From Calliopsis andreniformis (Eukaryota; Arthropoda; Insecta; Hymenoptera; Andrenidae): DNA of 64,000 nucleotides. Shown here piece by piece: positions 1 to 11,800 of the stretch. The stretch spans positions 1,488,001-1,552,000 of the forward strand of contig NW_027480482.1 of NCBI RefSeq assembly GCF_051401765.1, in the 5' to 3' direction. The stretch's first letter is position 1. Each line of letters starts with the position of its first letter. The notes beneath the pieces are model-generated. The model saw only the letters and a program-made list of their open reading frames with translations. It did no database searches and was not told where the DNA came from. A program made the translations under genes and the position numbers.

Positions 1-175
1 AGGATTGAAGATTGAGGATTGAGGATTGAGTATTGAAGATTGAGGATTTGGGACTGAGGGTTGAAGATTGAGGATTCATGATTGAGGATTGAGGATTGAG
101 GACTGAGGATTGAGGATTGAGGATTGAAGATTGAGGATTGGGTATTGAGGATTGAAGAATGAGGGTTGAGGATTG
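1..175 (+). repeat. Tail of a higher-order repeat unit, cut by the window start
   Basis: These bases match the stretch that precedes each A1 island elsewhere, for example about 13,530-13,687 and 25,348-25,505, including the rare variants gatttgggactgaggg and attcatgattg. The window therefore opens inside a higher-order unit, just upstream of its A1 phase point. Confidence 0.85.
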
Positions 176-297
176 AAATCTGTGAATTGCGGATATTCTA
201 TTTTGGATTGAGGAGTGACAATTGATTTTTGAGGACTGAGGGCTGAAGATTGAGGATTCAGGATTGAGGACTCGGGATTGAGGTTTGAGGACTGAGG
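176..297 (+). repeat. Type A divergent island (representative); 34 copies in the window
   Basis: The core reads aaatctgtgaattg, then gatattctatt, gacaattgattttt, gagggctgaag, gattcagg and gactcggg. It divides exactly into heptamers (atctgtg, aattgag, gatattc and so on), so it is a run of diverged units and not an insertion. Subtypes by start of aaatctg: A1 176, 7341, 13688, 25506, 32635, 40135, 47536, 54239, 58012. A2 1756, 15994, 27798, 29636, 42454, 49828, 60318. A3 17106, 37192, 50940. A4 4670, 36080, 55169, 61814. A5 6467, 10688, 12947, 22283, 24765, 31781, 39261, 46676, 53791, 53882. A6 62394. A1 has ttgcggatattc followed by tattttgg. Confidence 0.88.
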
Positions 298-368
298 ACG
301 GAGGATTGAAGATTCAGGATTGAGGATTGAAGATTGAGAATTTGGGATTGAGGATTGAACATTGAGGA

Positions 369-568
369 CTGAGCGTTCAGGGTTGAGTGATGAGAATTGA
401 TGTTTGTGGATAGAGATTTGAAGATTGCAGATTGAGTATTGAGAATTGAAAACTGTGACTTGAGGATATTCTATTGGGGATTGAGGATTGACAACTGATT
501 GTTGAGGACTGAGGGCTGAACATTGAGGATGCAGGATTGAGGATTCAGAATTGAGGTTTGAGGACTGA
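369..568 (+). repeat. Type B divergent island (representative); 27 copies in the window
   Basis: The island runs from gagcgttcaggg through gatgtttgtggatagag, gattgcag, gaaaactgtg, gatattctattgggg and gacaactgattgttg to gatgcagg and gattcag. It is about 28 heptamers, all in register. Its second half is alignable with type A, so the two share an origin. Subtypes by start of aaaactg: B1 449, 7614, 13961, 19209, 25779, 32908, 40408, 47809, 58285. B2 3936, 35346, 54512, 61157. B3 (gggttgaggatatgc) 6082, 9919, 21514, 31166, 38876, 45061, 45921, 53036. B4 (gtaatgaaaac) 16547, 36633, 43007, 50381. B5 56147, 63079. An A1 core precedes the next B core by 273 bp in all nine cases. Confidence 0.88.
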
Positions 569-678
569 GGATTGAGTATTGAGGATTGAAGATTGAGGAT
601 AGAGGATTGAGTATTGGAGATTGAGGATTTGGGACAGAGTATTGAAGGTTGAGGTTTGAGGATTGAGGATTGAGGATT

Positions 679-731
679 GACGCTTGAGGATTGAGGATTG
701 AGGATGGAGGATAGAAGAGAGAGGACTGAGT
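679..731 (+). repeat. Type D motif (representative): gacgcttgagg to gaagagagagg; 23 copies
   Basis: A short divergent run beginning gacgcttgagg and ending gatggaggatagaagag plus agagg. I find starts near 679, 2063, 8563, 11380, 14903, 16294, 20158, 23198, 26721, 28552, 33857, 36380, 41357, 42754, 48744, 50128, 55762, 59234, 60618, 60702, 62694, 63623 and 63707. The copies at 55,762 and 62,694 end differently (gatggaggattcagg), marking the unit 8/9 lineage. The preceding rare variant gaggcttgagg is shared only by the copies at 14,903 and 28,552. Confidence 0.82.
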
Positions 732-1009
732 ATTGTGGATTGAAGAATGAGGATTGAGGATTGAGGATTGAGGATTGAGGATTGAAGACTGGGTATAGAG
801 GATTGAGGATTGAGGATTGAGGATTGAAGATTGAGTATTGAAGATTGAAGATTGAGGATTAAGGATTGAGTATTGAAGATTGAGTATTGGGTGTTGAGGA
901 TTGAGGAATGAGGATTGAGGATTGAGGACTGAGGATTGAGGATTGAGGATTGAGGATTGAGGATTGAGGATTGAATATTGATGATTGAAGATTGAGGATT
1001 GAGGATTGA

Positions 1010-1066
1010 GGGTTGTGGATTGAGGACAAGGACTGAGGGTTGAATATTGATGTTTGAGGTCTGAGG
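1010..1066 (+). repeat. Type C motif (representative): carries a recurrent 6-bp unit that shifts register
   Basis: The motif reads gggttgtggattgaggac, then aaggactgaggg, gaatattgatgtttg and aggtctgagg. It contains acaagg or, in many copies, acgagg: a 6-bp unit in an otherwise 7-bp array. It recurs between islands through the whole window, for example near 2,350, 4,320, 7,915, 10,320, 26,075 and 63,380. Each copy moves the heptamer register by one base, and the shift is inherited by the downstream sequence. Confidence 0.8.
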
Positions 1067-1618
1067 ATTGAGGATTGAGGATTGAGAATTGAGGATTGAG
1101 GATTGAGGATTGAGGATTGAGGATTGGGTATTGAGGATTGAAGAATGAGGATTGAGGATTGAGGATTGAGGATTGAAGATGGCAGATTGTGTATTGAGGA
1201 TTGAAGACAGAGTATTGAGGATTGAGGATTGAGGATTGAGCATTGAGGATTGAGGGTTGAGGATTGAGGATTGAAGATAGAGTATTGAGGATTGAAGACT
1301 GACGATTGAGGATTGAGGATTGAGGATTGAGGATTGAGGATTGAAGATTGAGTAATGAGGATTGAAAATTGAGGATTGAGGGTTGAGGATTGAGGATTGA
1401 AGATTGAGGATTGAGGATTGAATATTGAGTATTGAGGATTGAAGGTTGAGGATTGAGTATTGAGGATTGAGGATTGAGGATTGAAGGTTGAGGATTGGGG
1501 ATTGAGGATTGACAATTGAAGTTTGAGTATTGAGGATTGAGAATTGAGGATTGATTATTGAAGATTGAGTATTGAGGATTGAAGATTGTGGATTGAGGAT
1601 TGAGGATTGAGGATTGAG

Positions 1619-1665
1619 GATGAGGGCTGATTGCTCAGGATTGAGGTTTGAGGACTGAGGGCTGA
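1619..1665 (+). repeat. Type E motif (representative): gatgagggctgattg, upstream of every A2 island
   Basis: A divergent run starting with a 6-bp unit (gatgag) followed by ggctgattgctcagg or ggctgattgttcagg. It lies about 130-140 bp before each A2 core: near 1619, 15857, 27660, 29499, 42318, 49691 and 60181 (gatcag instead of gatgag at 42,318). A related form without the attg-ctcag part occurs near 3,394, 17,764, 34,804 and 51,599. Confidence 0.75.
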
Positions 1666-3189
1666 GGATTGAGGATTGCGAATAGAGGATTGAGGATTGA
1701 GGATTGAAGATTGAGGATTGGGTATTGAGGATTGAAGAATGAGGGTTGATGATTGAAATCTGTGAATTGAGGATATTCTATTGAGGATTGAGGATTGACA
1801 ATTGATTTTTGAGGACTGAGGGCTGAAGATTGAGGATTCAGGATTGAGGACTCGGGATTGAGGTTTGAGGACTGAGGATTGAGGTTTGAGGATTGAGGAT
1901 TGAGGATTGGGGATTGTGGATTGAAGATTGAGTATTGAGGATTGAAGATTGAGGATTGAGGATTGAGGATTGAGGATTGAGGATTGAGTATCGAGGATAG
2001 AAGATTGAGGATTGGGGACTGAGGATTGAAGATTGAGGGTTGAGGATTGAGGATTGAGGATTGACGCTTGAGGATTGAGGATTGAGGATGGAGGATAGAA
2101 GAGAGAGGACTGAGTGTTGAGGATTGAAGAATGAGGATTGAGGATTGAGGATTGAGGATTGAGGATTGAATAATGAGGATTGAGGATTGAGGATTGAGGA
2201 TTGAGGATTGAGGATTGAAGATTGAGGATTGGGTATTGAGTATTGAACATTGAGGATTGAGGGTTGAGTAATGAGGATTGAGGATTGAGGATTGAAGATT
2301 GAATATTGATGATTGTAGGTTGAGGTTCGAGGATTGAGGGTTGTGGATTGAGGACGAGGACTGAGGGTTGAGTATTGATGTTTGAGATATGAGGATTGAG
2401 GATTGAGAATTGAGAATTGAGGTTTGAGGATTGAGGGTTGAAGATTGAGGATTGGGTGTTGAGGATTGAAGAATGAGTATTGAGGATTGAGGATTGTGGA
2501 TTGAGGATTGAAGATTGAGTATTGAGGATTGAGGATTGAGGATTGAGGATTGAGGATTGAGGATTGAGGATTCAGGATTGAGGATTGCGGATTGAGGAAT
2601 GAAGATTGAGTATTGAGGTTTGAAGATTGAGGATTGAGGATTGAGGATTGAGGATTGAGGATTGAGGATTGAGGATTGAGGATTGAGGATTAAAGATTGA
2701 GGATTGAGGATTGAGGATTGAGGATTGAGGATCGAGGATTGAAGATTGAATATTGATGATTGAAGATTGAGGATTGAGGATTGAGGGTTGTGGATTGAGG
2801 ACAAGGTCTGAGGGTTGAATATTGATGTTTGAGGTCTGAGGATTGAGGATTGAGCATTGAGAATTGAGGATTGAGGATTGAGGATTGAAGATTGAGGATT
2901 GGGTATTGAGGATTGAAGAATGAGGATTGAGGATTGAGGATTGAGCATTGAAGATTGCAGATTGAGTATTGAGGATTGAAGGCTGAGGATTGAGAATTGA
3001 GGATTGAGGATTGAGGATTGAGGATTGAGGATTGAGGATTGAAGATTGAGTATTGAGGATTGAAGACTAACGATTGAGGATTGAGGATTGAGGATTGAGG
3101 ATTGAGGATTGAAGATTGAGTATTGAGGATTGAAAATTGAGGATTGAGGATTGAGGATTGAGGATTGAGGATTGAGGATTGAGGATTGA

Positions 3190-6100
3190 ATGTTGAGTAT
3201 TGAGGATGGAAGATTGAGGATTGAGGATTGAGGATTGAGGATTGAGGATTGAGGATTGAAGATTGAGGATTGGGGATTGAGGATTGACAATTGAGGATTG
3301 AGTATTGAGGATTGAGAATTGAGGATTGATTATTGAAGATGGAGTATTCAGGATTGAAGATTGAGGATTGAGGATTGAGGATTGAGGATTGAGGATGAGG
3401 GCTGAGGGTTGAGGATTGATGTTTGAGGATTGAGGATTCAGGATTGAGTACTGAGGATTGAGGATTGAGGATTGAGCATTGAGGATTGAACATTGAGGAC
3501 TGGGGATTGAGGATTCAAGATTGAGGATTATGGATTGAAGATTGGGGATTGAGGATCTAGGGTTGGAGATCGATTATTGAGGATTGAAGATTGAGGATTG
3601 AGGATTGAGGATTGAGAATTGAGAATTGAGGTTGAGGACTGAGGGTTTAGGATTGAGGATTAAGGAACGAGAATTGAGGATTGAGGATTGAGGACTGAGG
3701 ATTGACGATTGAGTATTGAAGATTGAGGAATGATTACTGAGGATTGAGGATTGGGGATTGAGGATTGAGGTTTGAGGACTGAGGATTGAGGATTGAAGAT
3801 TCAGTATTGAGGATTGAAGAGTGAGAATTGAGGATTGAGGATTGAACATTGAGGACTGAGCGTTCAGGGTTGAGTGATGTGAATTGATGTTTGTGGATAG
3901 AGATTTAAAGATTGCAGATTGAGTATTGAGTATTGAAAACTGTGCCTTGAGGATATTCCATTGGGGATTGAGGACTGACAACTGATTGTTGAGGACTGAG
4001 GGCTGAAGATTGAGGATGCAGGATTGAGGATTCAGAATTGAGGTTTGAGGACTGAGGATTGAGGATTGAGGATTGAGGATTGAGGATTGAGGATTGAGGA
4101 TTGAGGATTGAAGATTGAGGATTGGGTGTTGAGGATTGAAGAATGAGGATTGAGGATTGAGGATTGAGGATTGAGGATTGAAAATTGAGTATTGAGGATT
4201 GAAGATTGAGGATTGAGGATTGAGGATTGAGGTTTGAGGACTGAGGATTGAGGGTTGAGGACTGAGGATTGAGGTTTGAGGATCGAAGATTGAGGATTGA
4301 GGATTGAGTGTTGTGGATTGAGGACGAGGACTCATGGTTGAGTATTGATGTTTGAGTTCTGAGGATTGAGGATTGAGGATTGAGGATTGAGAATTGAGGA
4401 TTGAGGATTGAGGATTGAAGGTTGAGGATTGGGTATTGAGGATTGAAGAATGAGGATTGAGGATTGAGGATAGAGGATTGAGGATTGAAGATTGAGTATT
4501 GAGGATTGAAGATTGAGGATTGAGGATTGAGTATTGAAGATTGAGGATTTGGGACTGAGGACTGAAGATTGAGGATTGATGATTGAGGATTGAGAATTGA
4601 GGGTTGAGGATTGAGGATCGAAGATTGAGGATTGGGTATTCAGGATTGAAGAATGAGGGTTGAGGATTGAAATCTGTGAATTGAGGATATTCTATTGAGG
4701 ATTGAGGATTGACAATCGATTTTTGAGGACTGAGGGCTGAAGATTGAGGATTCAGGATTGAGGACTCGGGATTGAGGTTTGAGGACTGAGGATTGAGGGT
4801 TGAGGATTGAGGATTGAGGATTGAGGATTGAAGATTGAGGATTGGGTGTTGAGGATTGAAGGTTGAGTATTGAGGATTGAGGATTGAGGATTGAGGATTG
4901 AGGATTGAGGATTGAGGATTGAGGATTGAGGATTGAAGATTGAGTATTGAGGTTTGAAGATTGAGGATTGAGGATTGAGGATTGAGGATTAAAGATTGAG
5001 GATTGAGGATTGAGGATAGAGGATTGAGGATTGAGGATTGAAGATTGAATATTGATGATTGAAGATTGAGGATTGAGGATTGAGGGTTGTGGATTGAGGA
5101 CAAGGACTGAGGGTTGAATATTGATGTTTGAGGTCTGAGGGTTGAGGATTGAGCATTGAGAATTGAGGATTGAGGATTGAGGATTGAAGATTGAGGATTG
5201 GGTATTGAGGATTGAAGAATGAGGATTGATGATTGAGGATTGAGGATTGAAGATTGCAGATTGAGTATTGAGGATTGAAGACTGAGGATTGAGGATTGAG
5301 GATTGAGGATAGAGGATTGAGGATTGAGTATTGAGGATTGAAGATTGAGTATTGAGGATTGAAGACTGACGATTGAGGATTGAGGGTTGAGGATTGAGGA
5401 TTGAGGATTGAAGATTGAGTATTGAGGATTGATAATTGACGATTGAGGATTGAGGATTGAGGATTGAGGATTGAGGATTGAGGATTGAATATTGAGTATT
5501 GAGGATTGAAGGTTGAGTATTGAGGATTGAGGATTGAGGACTGAGGACTGAGGATTGAGGATTGAGAATAGAGGATTTAGGATTGAGGATTGAAGATTGA
5601 GGATTGGGTATTGAGGATTGAAGAATGAGGATTGAGGATTGAGGATTGAGGATTGCGGATTGAAGACTGAGGATTGAGGATTGAGGATTGAGTGTTGAAT
5701 ATTGAGTATTGAGGATTGAAGATAGAGGATTGAGGATTGAGGGTTGACGATGGAGGACGAGGTTTGAGGATTGCGGATTGAAGATTGAGGATTGGGTATT
5801 GAGGTTTGTGGGACGAGAATTGAGGATTGAGGCTTGAGGACTGAGGGTTGACGATTGAGTATTGAAGATTGAGGATTGATTACTGAGGATTGAGGATTGA
5901 GGATTGAGGATTGAGGATTGAGGATTGAGGATTGAGGATTGAGGATTCAGTATTGAGGATTGAAGATTTAGAATTGAGGATTGAGGATTGAACATTGAGC
6001 ACTGAGCGTTCAGGGTTGAGTGTTGAGAATTGATGTTTGTGGATAGAGATTTGAAGATTGCAGATTGAGTATTGAGTATTGAAAACTGTGGGTTGAGGAT

Positions 6101-8850
6101 ATGCTATTGGGGATTGAGGATTGACAACTGACAGCTGAGGACTGAGGGCTGAGGATTGAGGATGCAGGATTGAGGATTCAGAATTGAGGTTTGAGGACTG
6201 AGGAATGAGGATTGAGGGTTGAGAATTGAGGATTGAGGATTGAGGATTGAAGATTGAGGATTGGGTATTGAGGATTGAAGAATGAGGATTGAGGATTAAG
6301 GATTGAGGATTGAGGATTGAGGATTGAGGATTGAGGATTGAGGATTGAGGATTGAAGATTGAGGATTGGGTATTGAGGATTGAGGATTGAGGATTGAGGA
6401 TTGAGGATTGAGGATTGAAGATTGAGGATTGGGTATTGAGGATTGAAGGATGAGGGTTGAGGATTGAAATCTGTGAATTGAGGATATTCTATTGAGGATT
6501 GAGGATTGACAATTGATTTTTGAGGACTGAGGGCTGAAGATTGAGGATTCAGGATTGAGGACTCGGGATTGAGGTTTGAGGACTGAGGATTGAGGATTGA
6601 GGATTGAGGATTGCGGATTGAAGATTGAGGATTGAGGATTGAGGACTGAGTATTGATTACTGAGGATTGAGGATTGGGGATTGAGGATTGAGGTTTGAGG
6701 ACTGAGGAATGAGGATTGAGGGTTGAGAATTGAGGATTGAGGATTGAGGATTGAAGATTGAGGATTGGGTGTTGAGGATTGAAGAATGATGATTGAGGAT
6801 TGAGGATTGAGTATTGAGGATTGAGGATTGAGGATTGAGGATTGAGGATTCAGGATTGAAGATTGAGGATTGGGTATTGAGGATTGAACATTGAGGTTTG
6901 AGGATTGAGTATTGAGGATTGAGGATTGAGGATTGAAGATTGAATATCGATGATTGAAGATTCAGGATCGAGGATTGAGGGTTGTGGATTGAGGACGAGG
7001 ACTCAGGGTTGAGTATTGATGTTTGAGTTCTGAGGATTGAGGATTGAGGATTGAGAATTGAGGATTGTGGATTGAGGATTGAAGATTGAGGATTGGGTAT
7101 TGAGGATTGAAGAATGAGGATTGAGGATTGAGGATAGAGGACTGAGGATTGAAGATTGAGTATTGAGGATTGAAGATTGAGGATTGAGGATTGAGTATTG
7201 AAGATTGAGGATTTGGGACTGAGGGTTGAAGATTGAGGATTCATGATTGAGGATTGAGGATTGAGGATTGAGGATTGAGGATTGAGGATTGAAGATTGAG
7301 GATTGGGTATTGAGGATTGAAGAATGAGGGTTGAGGATTGAAATCTGTGAATTGCGGATATTCTATTTTGGATTGAGGATTGACAATTGGTTTTTGAGGA
7401 CTGAGGGCTGAAGATTGAGGATTCAGGATTGAGGACTCGGGATTGAGGTTTGAGGACTGAGGACGGAGGATTGAAGATTCAGGATTGAGGATTGAAGATT
7501 GAGAATTTAGGATTGAGGATTGAACATTGAGGACTGAGCGTTCAGGGTTGAGTGATGAGAATTGATGTTTGTGGATAGAGATTTGAAGATTGCAGATTGA
7601 GTATTGAGAATTGAAAACTGTGACTTGAGGATATTCTATTGGGGATTGATGATTGACAACTGATTGTTGAGGACTGAGGGCTGAACATTGAGGATGCAGG
7701 ATTGAGGATTCAGAATTGAGGTTTGAGGACTGAGGATTGAGTATTGAGGTTTGAGGATTGAGGATTGAGGATTGAGGATTGAAGGTTGAGGTTTGGGTAT
7801 TGAGGATTGAACATTGAGTATTGAGGGTTGAGTATTGAGGATTGAGGATTGAGGATTGAAGATTGAATATTGATGATAGAAGATTGAGGATCTAGGATTG
7901 AGGGTTGTGGATTGAGGACGAGGACTGAGGGTTGAGTATTGATGTTTGAGGTCTGAGGATTGGGGATTGAGGATTGAGAATTGAGGATTGAGGATTGAGG
8001 ATTGAGGATTGAAGATTGAGGATTGGGTGTTGAGGATTGAAGAATGAGGATTGAGGATTGAGGATTGAGGATTGAGGATTGAGGATTGAAGATTGAGTAT
8101 TGCGGATTGAAGATTGAGGATTGAGGATTGAGGATTGAGGATTGAGGATCGAGGATTGAAGATTGAGTATTGAGGATTGAAGATTGAGGACTGAGGATTG
8201 AGGATTGAGGATTGAGGATTGAGGATTGAGGATTGAAGATTGAGTATTGAGGGTTGAAGATTGCGGACTGAGGATTGAGGATTGAGGTTTGAGGATTAAA
8301 GATTGAGGATTGAGGATTGAGGATTGAAGATTGAATATTGATGATTGAAGATTGAGGATTGAGGATTGAGGGTTGTGGATTGAGGACGAGGACTGAGGGT
8401 TGAATATTGATGTTCGATGTCTGAGGATTGTGGATTGAGGATTGAGGATTGAAGATTGAGTATTGAGGATTGAAGATTGAGGATTGAGGATTGAGTATTG
8501 AAGATTGAGGATTTGGGACAGAGTATTGAAGGTTGAGGTTTGAGGATTGAGGATTGAGGATTGACGCTTGAGGATTGAGGATTGAGGATGGAGGATAGAA
8601 GAGAGAGGACTGAGTATTGTGGATTGAAGAATGAGGATTGAGGATTGAGGATTGAGGATTGAGGATTGAAGACTGGGTATAGAGGATTGAGGATTGAGGA
8701 TTGAGGATTGAAGATTGAGTATTGAGGATTGAAGATTGAGGATTAAGGATTGAGTATTGAAGATAGAGTATTGGGTGTTGAGGATTGAGGAATGAGGATT
8801 GAGGATTGAGGACTGAGGATTGAGGATTGAGGATTGAGGATTGAGGATTG
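3190..8850 (+). repeat. Segmental duplication SD3, copy a (pairs with about 34,600-41,640)
   Basis: Offset 31,410 bp for 3,190-4,797 and 32,794 bp for 4,831-8,850. The partner has 1,384 bp more in between. The few differences noticed include gattatgg against gattaagg (about 3,528 and 34,938) and gtggattg against gtggcatg (about 4,313 and 35,723). It ends near 8,850, where the partner has one extra heptamer. Confidence 0.8.
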
Positions 8851-11800
8851 AGGATTGAATATTGATGATTGAAGATTGAGGATTGAGGATTGAGGGTTGT
8901 GGATTGAGGACAAGGACTGAGGGTTGAATATTGATGTTTGAGGTCTGAGGATTGAGGATTGAGGATTGAGAATTGAGGATTGAGGATTGAGGATTGAAGA
9001 TTGAGGATTGGGTATTGAGGATTGGGAATGAGGATTGAGGATTGAGGATTGAGGATTGAAGATTGCAGATTGTGTATTGAGGATTGAAGACAGAGTATTG
9101 AGGATTGAGGATTGAGGATTGAGCATTGAGGATTGAGGGTTGAGGATTGAAGATTGAGGATTGGGTATTGAGGATTGAAGAATGAGGATTGATGATTGAG
9201 GATTGAGGATTGAAGATTGCAGATTGAGTATTGAGGATTGAAGATTGAGTATTGAGGATTGATAATTGAGGATTGAGGATTGAGGATTGAGGATTGAGGA
9301 TTGAGGATTGAGGATTGAATATTGAGTATTGAGGATTGAAGGTTGAGTATTGAGGATTGAGGATTGAGGACTGAGGACTGAGGATTGAGGATTGAGAATA
9401 GAGGATTTAGGATTGAGGATTGAAGATTGAGGATTGGGTATTGAGGATTGAAGAATGAGGATTGAGGATTGAGGATTGAGGATTGCGGATTGAAGACTGA
9501 GGATTGAGGATTGAGGATTGAGTGTTGAATATTGAGTATTGAGGATTGGAGATAGAGGATTGAGGATTGAGGGTTGACGATTGAGGACGAGGTTTGAGGA
9601 TTGCGGATTGAAGATTGAGGATTGGGTATTGAGGTTTGAGGGACGAGAATTGAGGATTGAGGCTTGAGGACTGAGGGTTGACGATTGAGTATTGAAGATT
9701 GAGGATTGATTACTGAGGATTGAGGATTGAGGATTGAGGATTGAGGATTGAGGATTGAGGATTGAGGATTGAGGATTGAGGATTCAGTATTGAGGATTGA
9801 AGATTGAGGATTGAGGATTGAGGATTGAACATTGAGCACTGAGCGTTCAGGGTTGAGTGTTGAGAATTGATGTTTGTGGATAGAGATTTGAAGATTGCAG
9901 ATTGAGTATTGAGTATTGAAAACTGTGGGTTGAGGATATGCTATTGGGGATTGAGGATTGACAACTGACTGCTGAGGACTGAGGGCTGAAGATTGAGGAT
10001 GCAGGATTGAGGATTCAGAATTGAGGTTTGAGGACTGAGGAATGAGGATTGAGGGTTGAGAATTGAGGATTGAGGATTGAGGATTGAAGATTGAGGATTG
10101 GGTATTGAGGATTGAAGAATGAGGATTGAGGATTAAGTATTGAGGATTGAGGATTGAGGATTGAGGATTGAGGATTGAGGATTGAGGATTGAAGATTGAG
10201 GATTGGGTATTGAGGATTGAACATTGAGGTTTGAGGATTGAGTATTGAGGATTGGGGATTGAGGATTGAAGATTGAATATTGATGATTGAAGATTCAGGA
10301 TCGAGGATTGAGGGTTGTGGATTGAGGACGAGGACTCAGGGTTGAGTATTGATGTTTGAGTTCTGAGGATTGAGGATTGAGGATTGAGAATTGAGGATTG
10401 TGGATTGAGGATTGAAGATTGAGCATTGGGTATTGAGGACTGAAGAATGAGGATTGAGCATTGAGGATAGAGGAATGAGGATTGAAGATTGAGTATTGAG
10501 GATTGAAGATTGAGAATTGAGGATTGAGTATTGAAGATTGAGGATTTGGGACTGAGGATTGAAGATTGAGGATTGATGATTGAGGATTGAGGATTGAGGA
10601 TTGAGGATTGGGGATTGAGGATTGCAGATTGAGGATTGCAGATTGAGGATTGGGTATTGAGGATTGAAGGATGAGGGTTGAGGATTGAAATCTGTGAATT
10701 GAGGATATTCTATTGAGGATTGAGGATTGACAATTGATTTTTGAGGACTGAGGGCTGAAGATTGAGGATTCAGGATTGAGGACTCGGGATTGAGGTTTGA
10801 GGACTGAGGATTAAGGATTGAGGATTGAGGATTGCGGATTGAAGATTGAGGATTGAGGATTGAGGACTGAGTATTGATTACTGAGGATTGAGGATTGGGG
10901 ATTGAGGATTGAGGTTTGAGGACTGAGGAATGAGGATTGAGGGTTGAGAATTGAGGATTGAGGATTGAGGATTGAAGATTGAGGATTGGGTGTTGAGGAT
11001 TGAAGAATGATGATTGAGGATTGAGGATTGAGGATTGAGGATTGAGGATTGAGGATTGAGGATTGAGGATTGAGGATTGAAGATTGAGGATTGGGTATTG
11101 AGGATTGAACATTGAGGATTGAGGATTGAGGATAGAGGACTGAGGATTGAAGATTGAGTATTGAGGATTGAAGATTGAGGATTGAGGATTGAGTATTGAA
11201 GATTGAGGATTTGGGACTGAGGGTTGAAGATTGAGGATTCATGATTGAGGATTGAGGATTGAGGATTGAGGATTGAGGATTGAGGATTGAAGATTGAGGA
11301 TTGAGGATTGAGTATTGAAGATTGAGGATTTGGGACAGAGTATTGAAGGTTGAGGTTTGAGGATTGAGGATTGAGGATTGACGCTTGAGGATTGAGGATT
11401 GAGGATGGAGGATAGAAGAGAGAGGACTGAGTATTGTGGATTGAAGAATGAGGATTGAGGATTGAGGATTGAGGATTGAGGATTGAAGACTGGGTATAGA
11501 GGATTGAGGATTGAGGATTGAGGATTGAAGATTGAGTATTGAGGATTGAAGATTGAGGATTAAGGATTGAGTATTGAAGATTGAGTATTGGGTGTTGAGG
11601 ATTGAGGAATGAGGATTGAGGATTGAGGACTGAGGATTGAGAATTGTGGATTGAGGATTCAGGATTGAGGACTGAATATTGATGATTGAAGATTGAGGAT
11701 TGAGGATTGAGGGTTGTGGATTGAGGACAAGGACTGAGGGTTGAATATTGATGTTTGAGGTCTGAGGATTGAGGATTGAGGATTGAGAATTGAGGATTGA

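Larger units (their letters stand above)
176..7340 (+). repeat. Higher-order repeat unit 1 (islands A1-B1-A2-B2-A4-B3-A5)
   Basis: Islands lie at A1 176, B1 449, A2 1756, B2 3936, A4 4670, B3 6082 and A5 6467. The unit is 7,165 bp, which equals 1,025 heptamers minus 10. By eye it holds ten 6-bp units (near 1027, 1619, 2350, 2803, 3394, 3631, 4322, 5100, 5757 and 6998), which explains the offset exactly. Compared with the copy at 25.5 kb it lacks 712 bp between B1 and A2, joined near 575-590. Compared with unit 5 it lacks 1,384 bp (B4 and A3), joined near 4,797-4,831. It holds no gene. Confidence 0.85.

Noticed and set aside
190..202. AT-rich gatattctatt as a promoter element
   Set aside because: It is part of heptamer-register variants repeated 61 times, with no gene or matching upstream element.
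500..520. Small dyad CAAC-TGATT-GTTG in B1 islands as a protein-binding site
   Set aside because: The arms are 4 bp and are broken in other subtypes (gactgctg in B3, CAA-TTG only in type A), so there is no sign of conservation.
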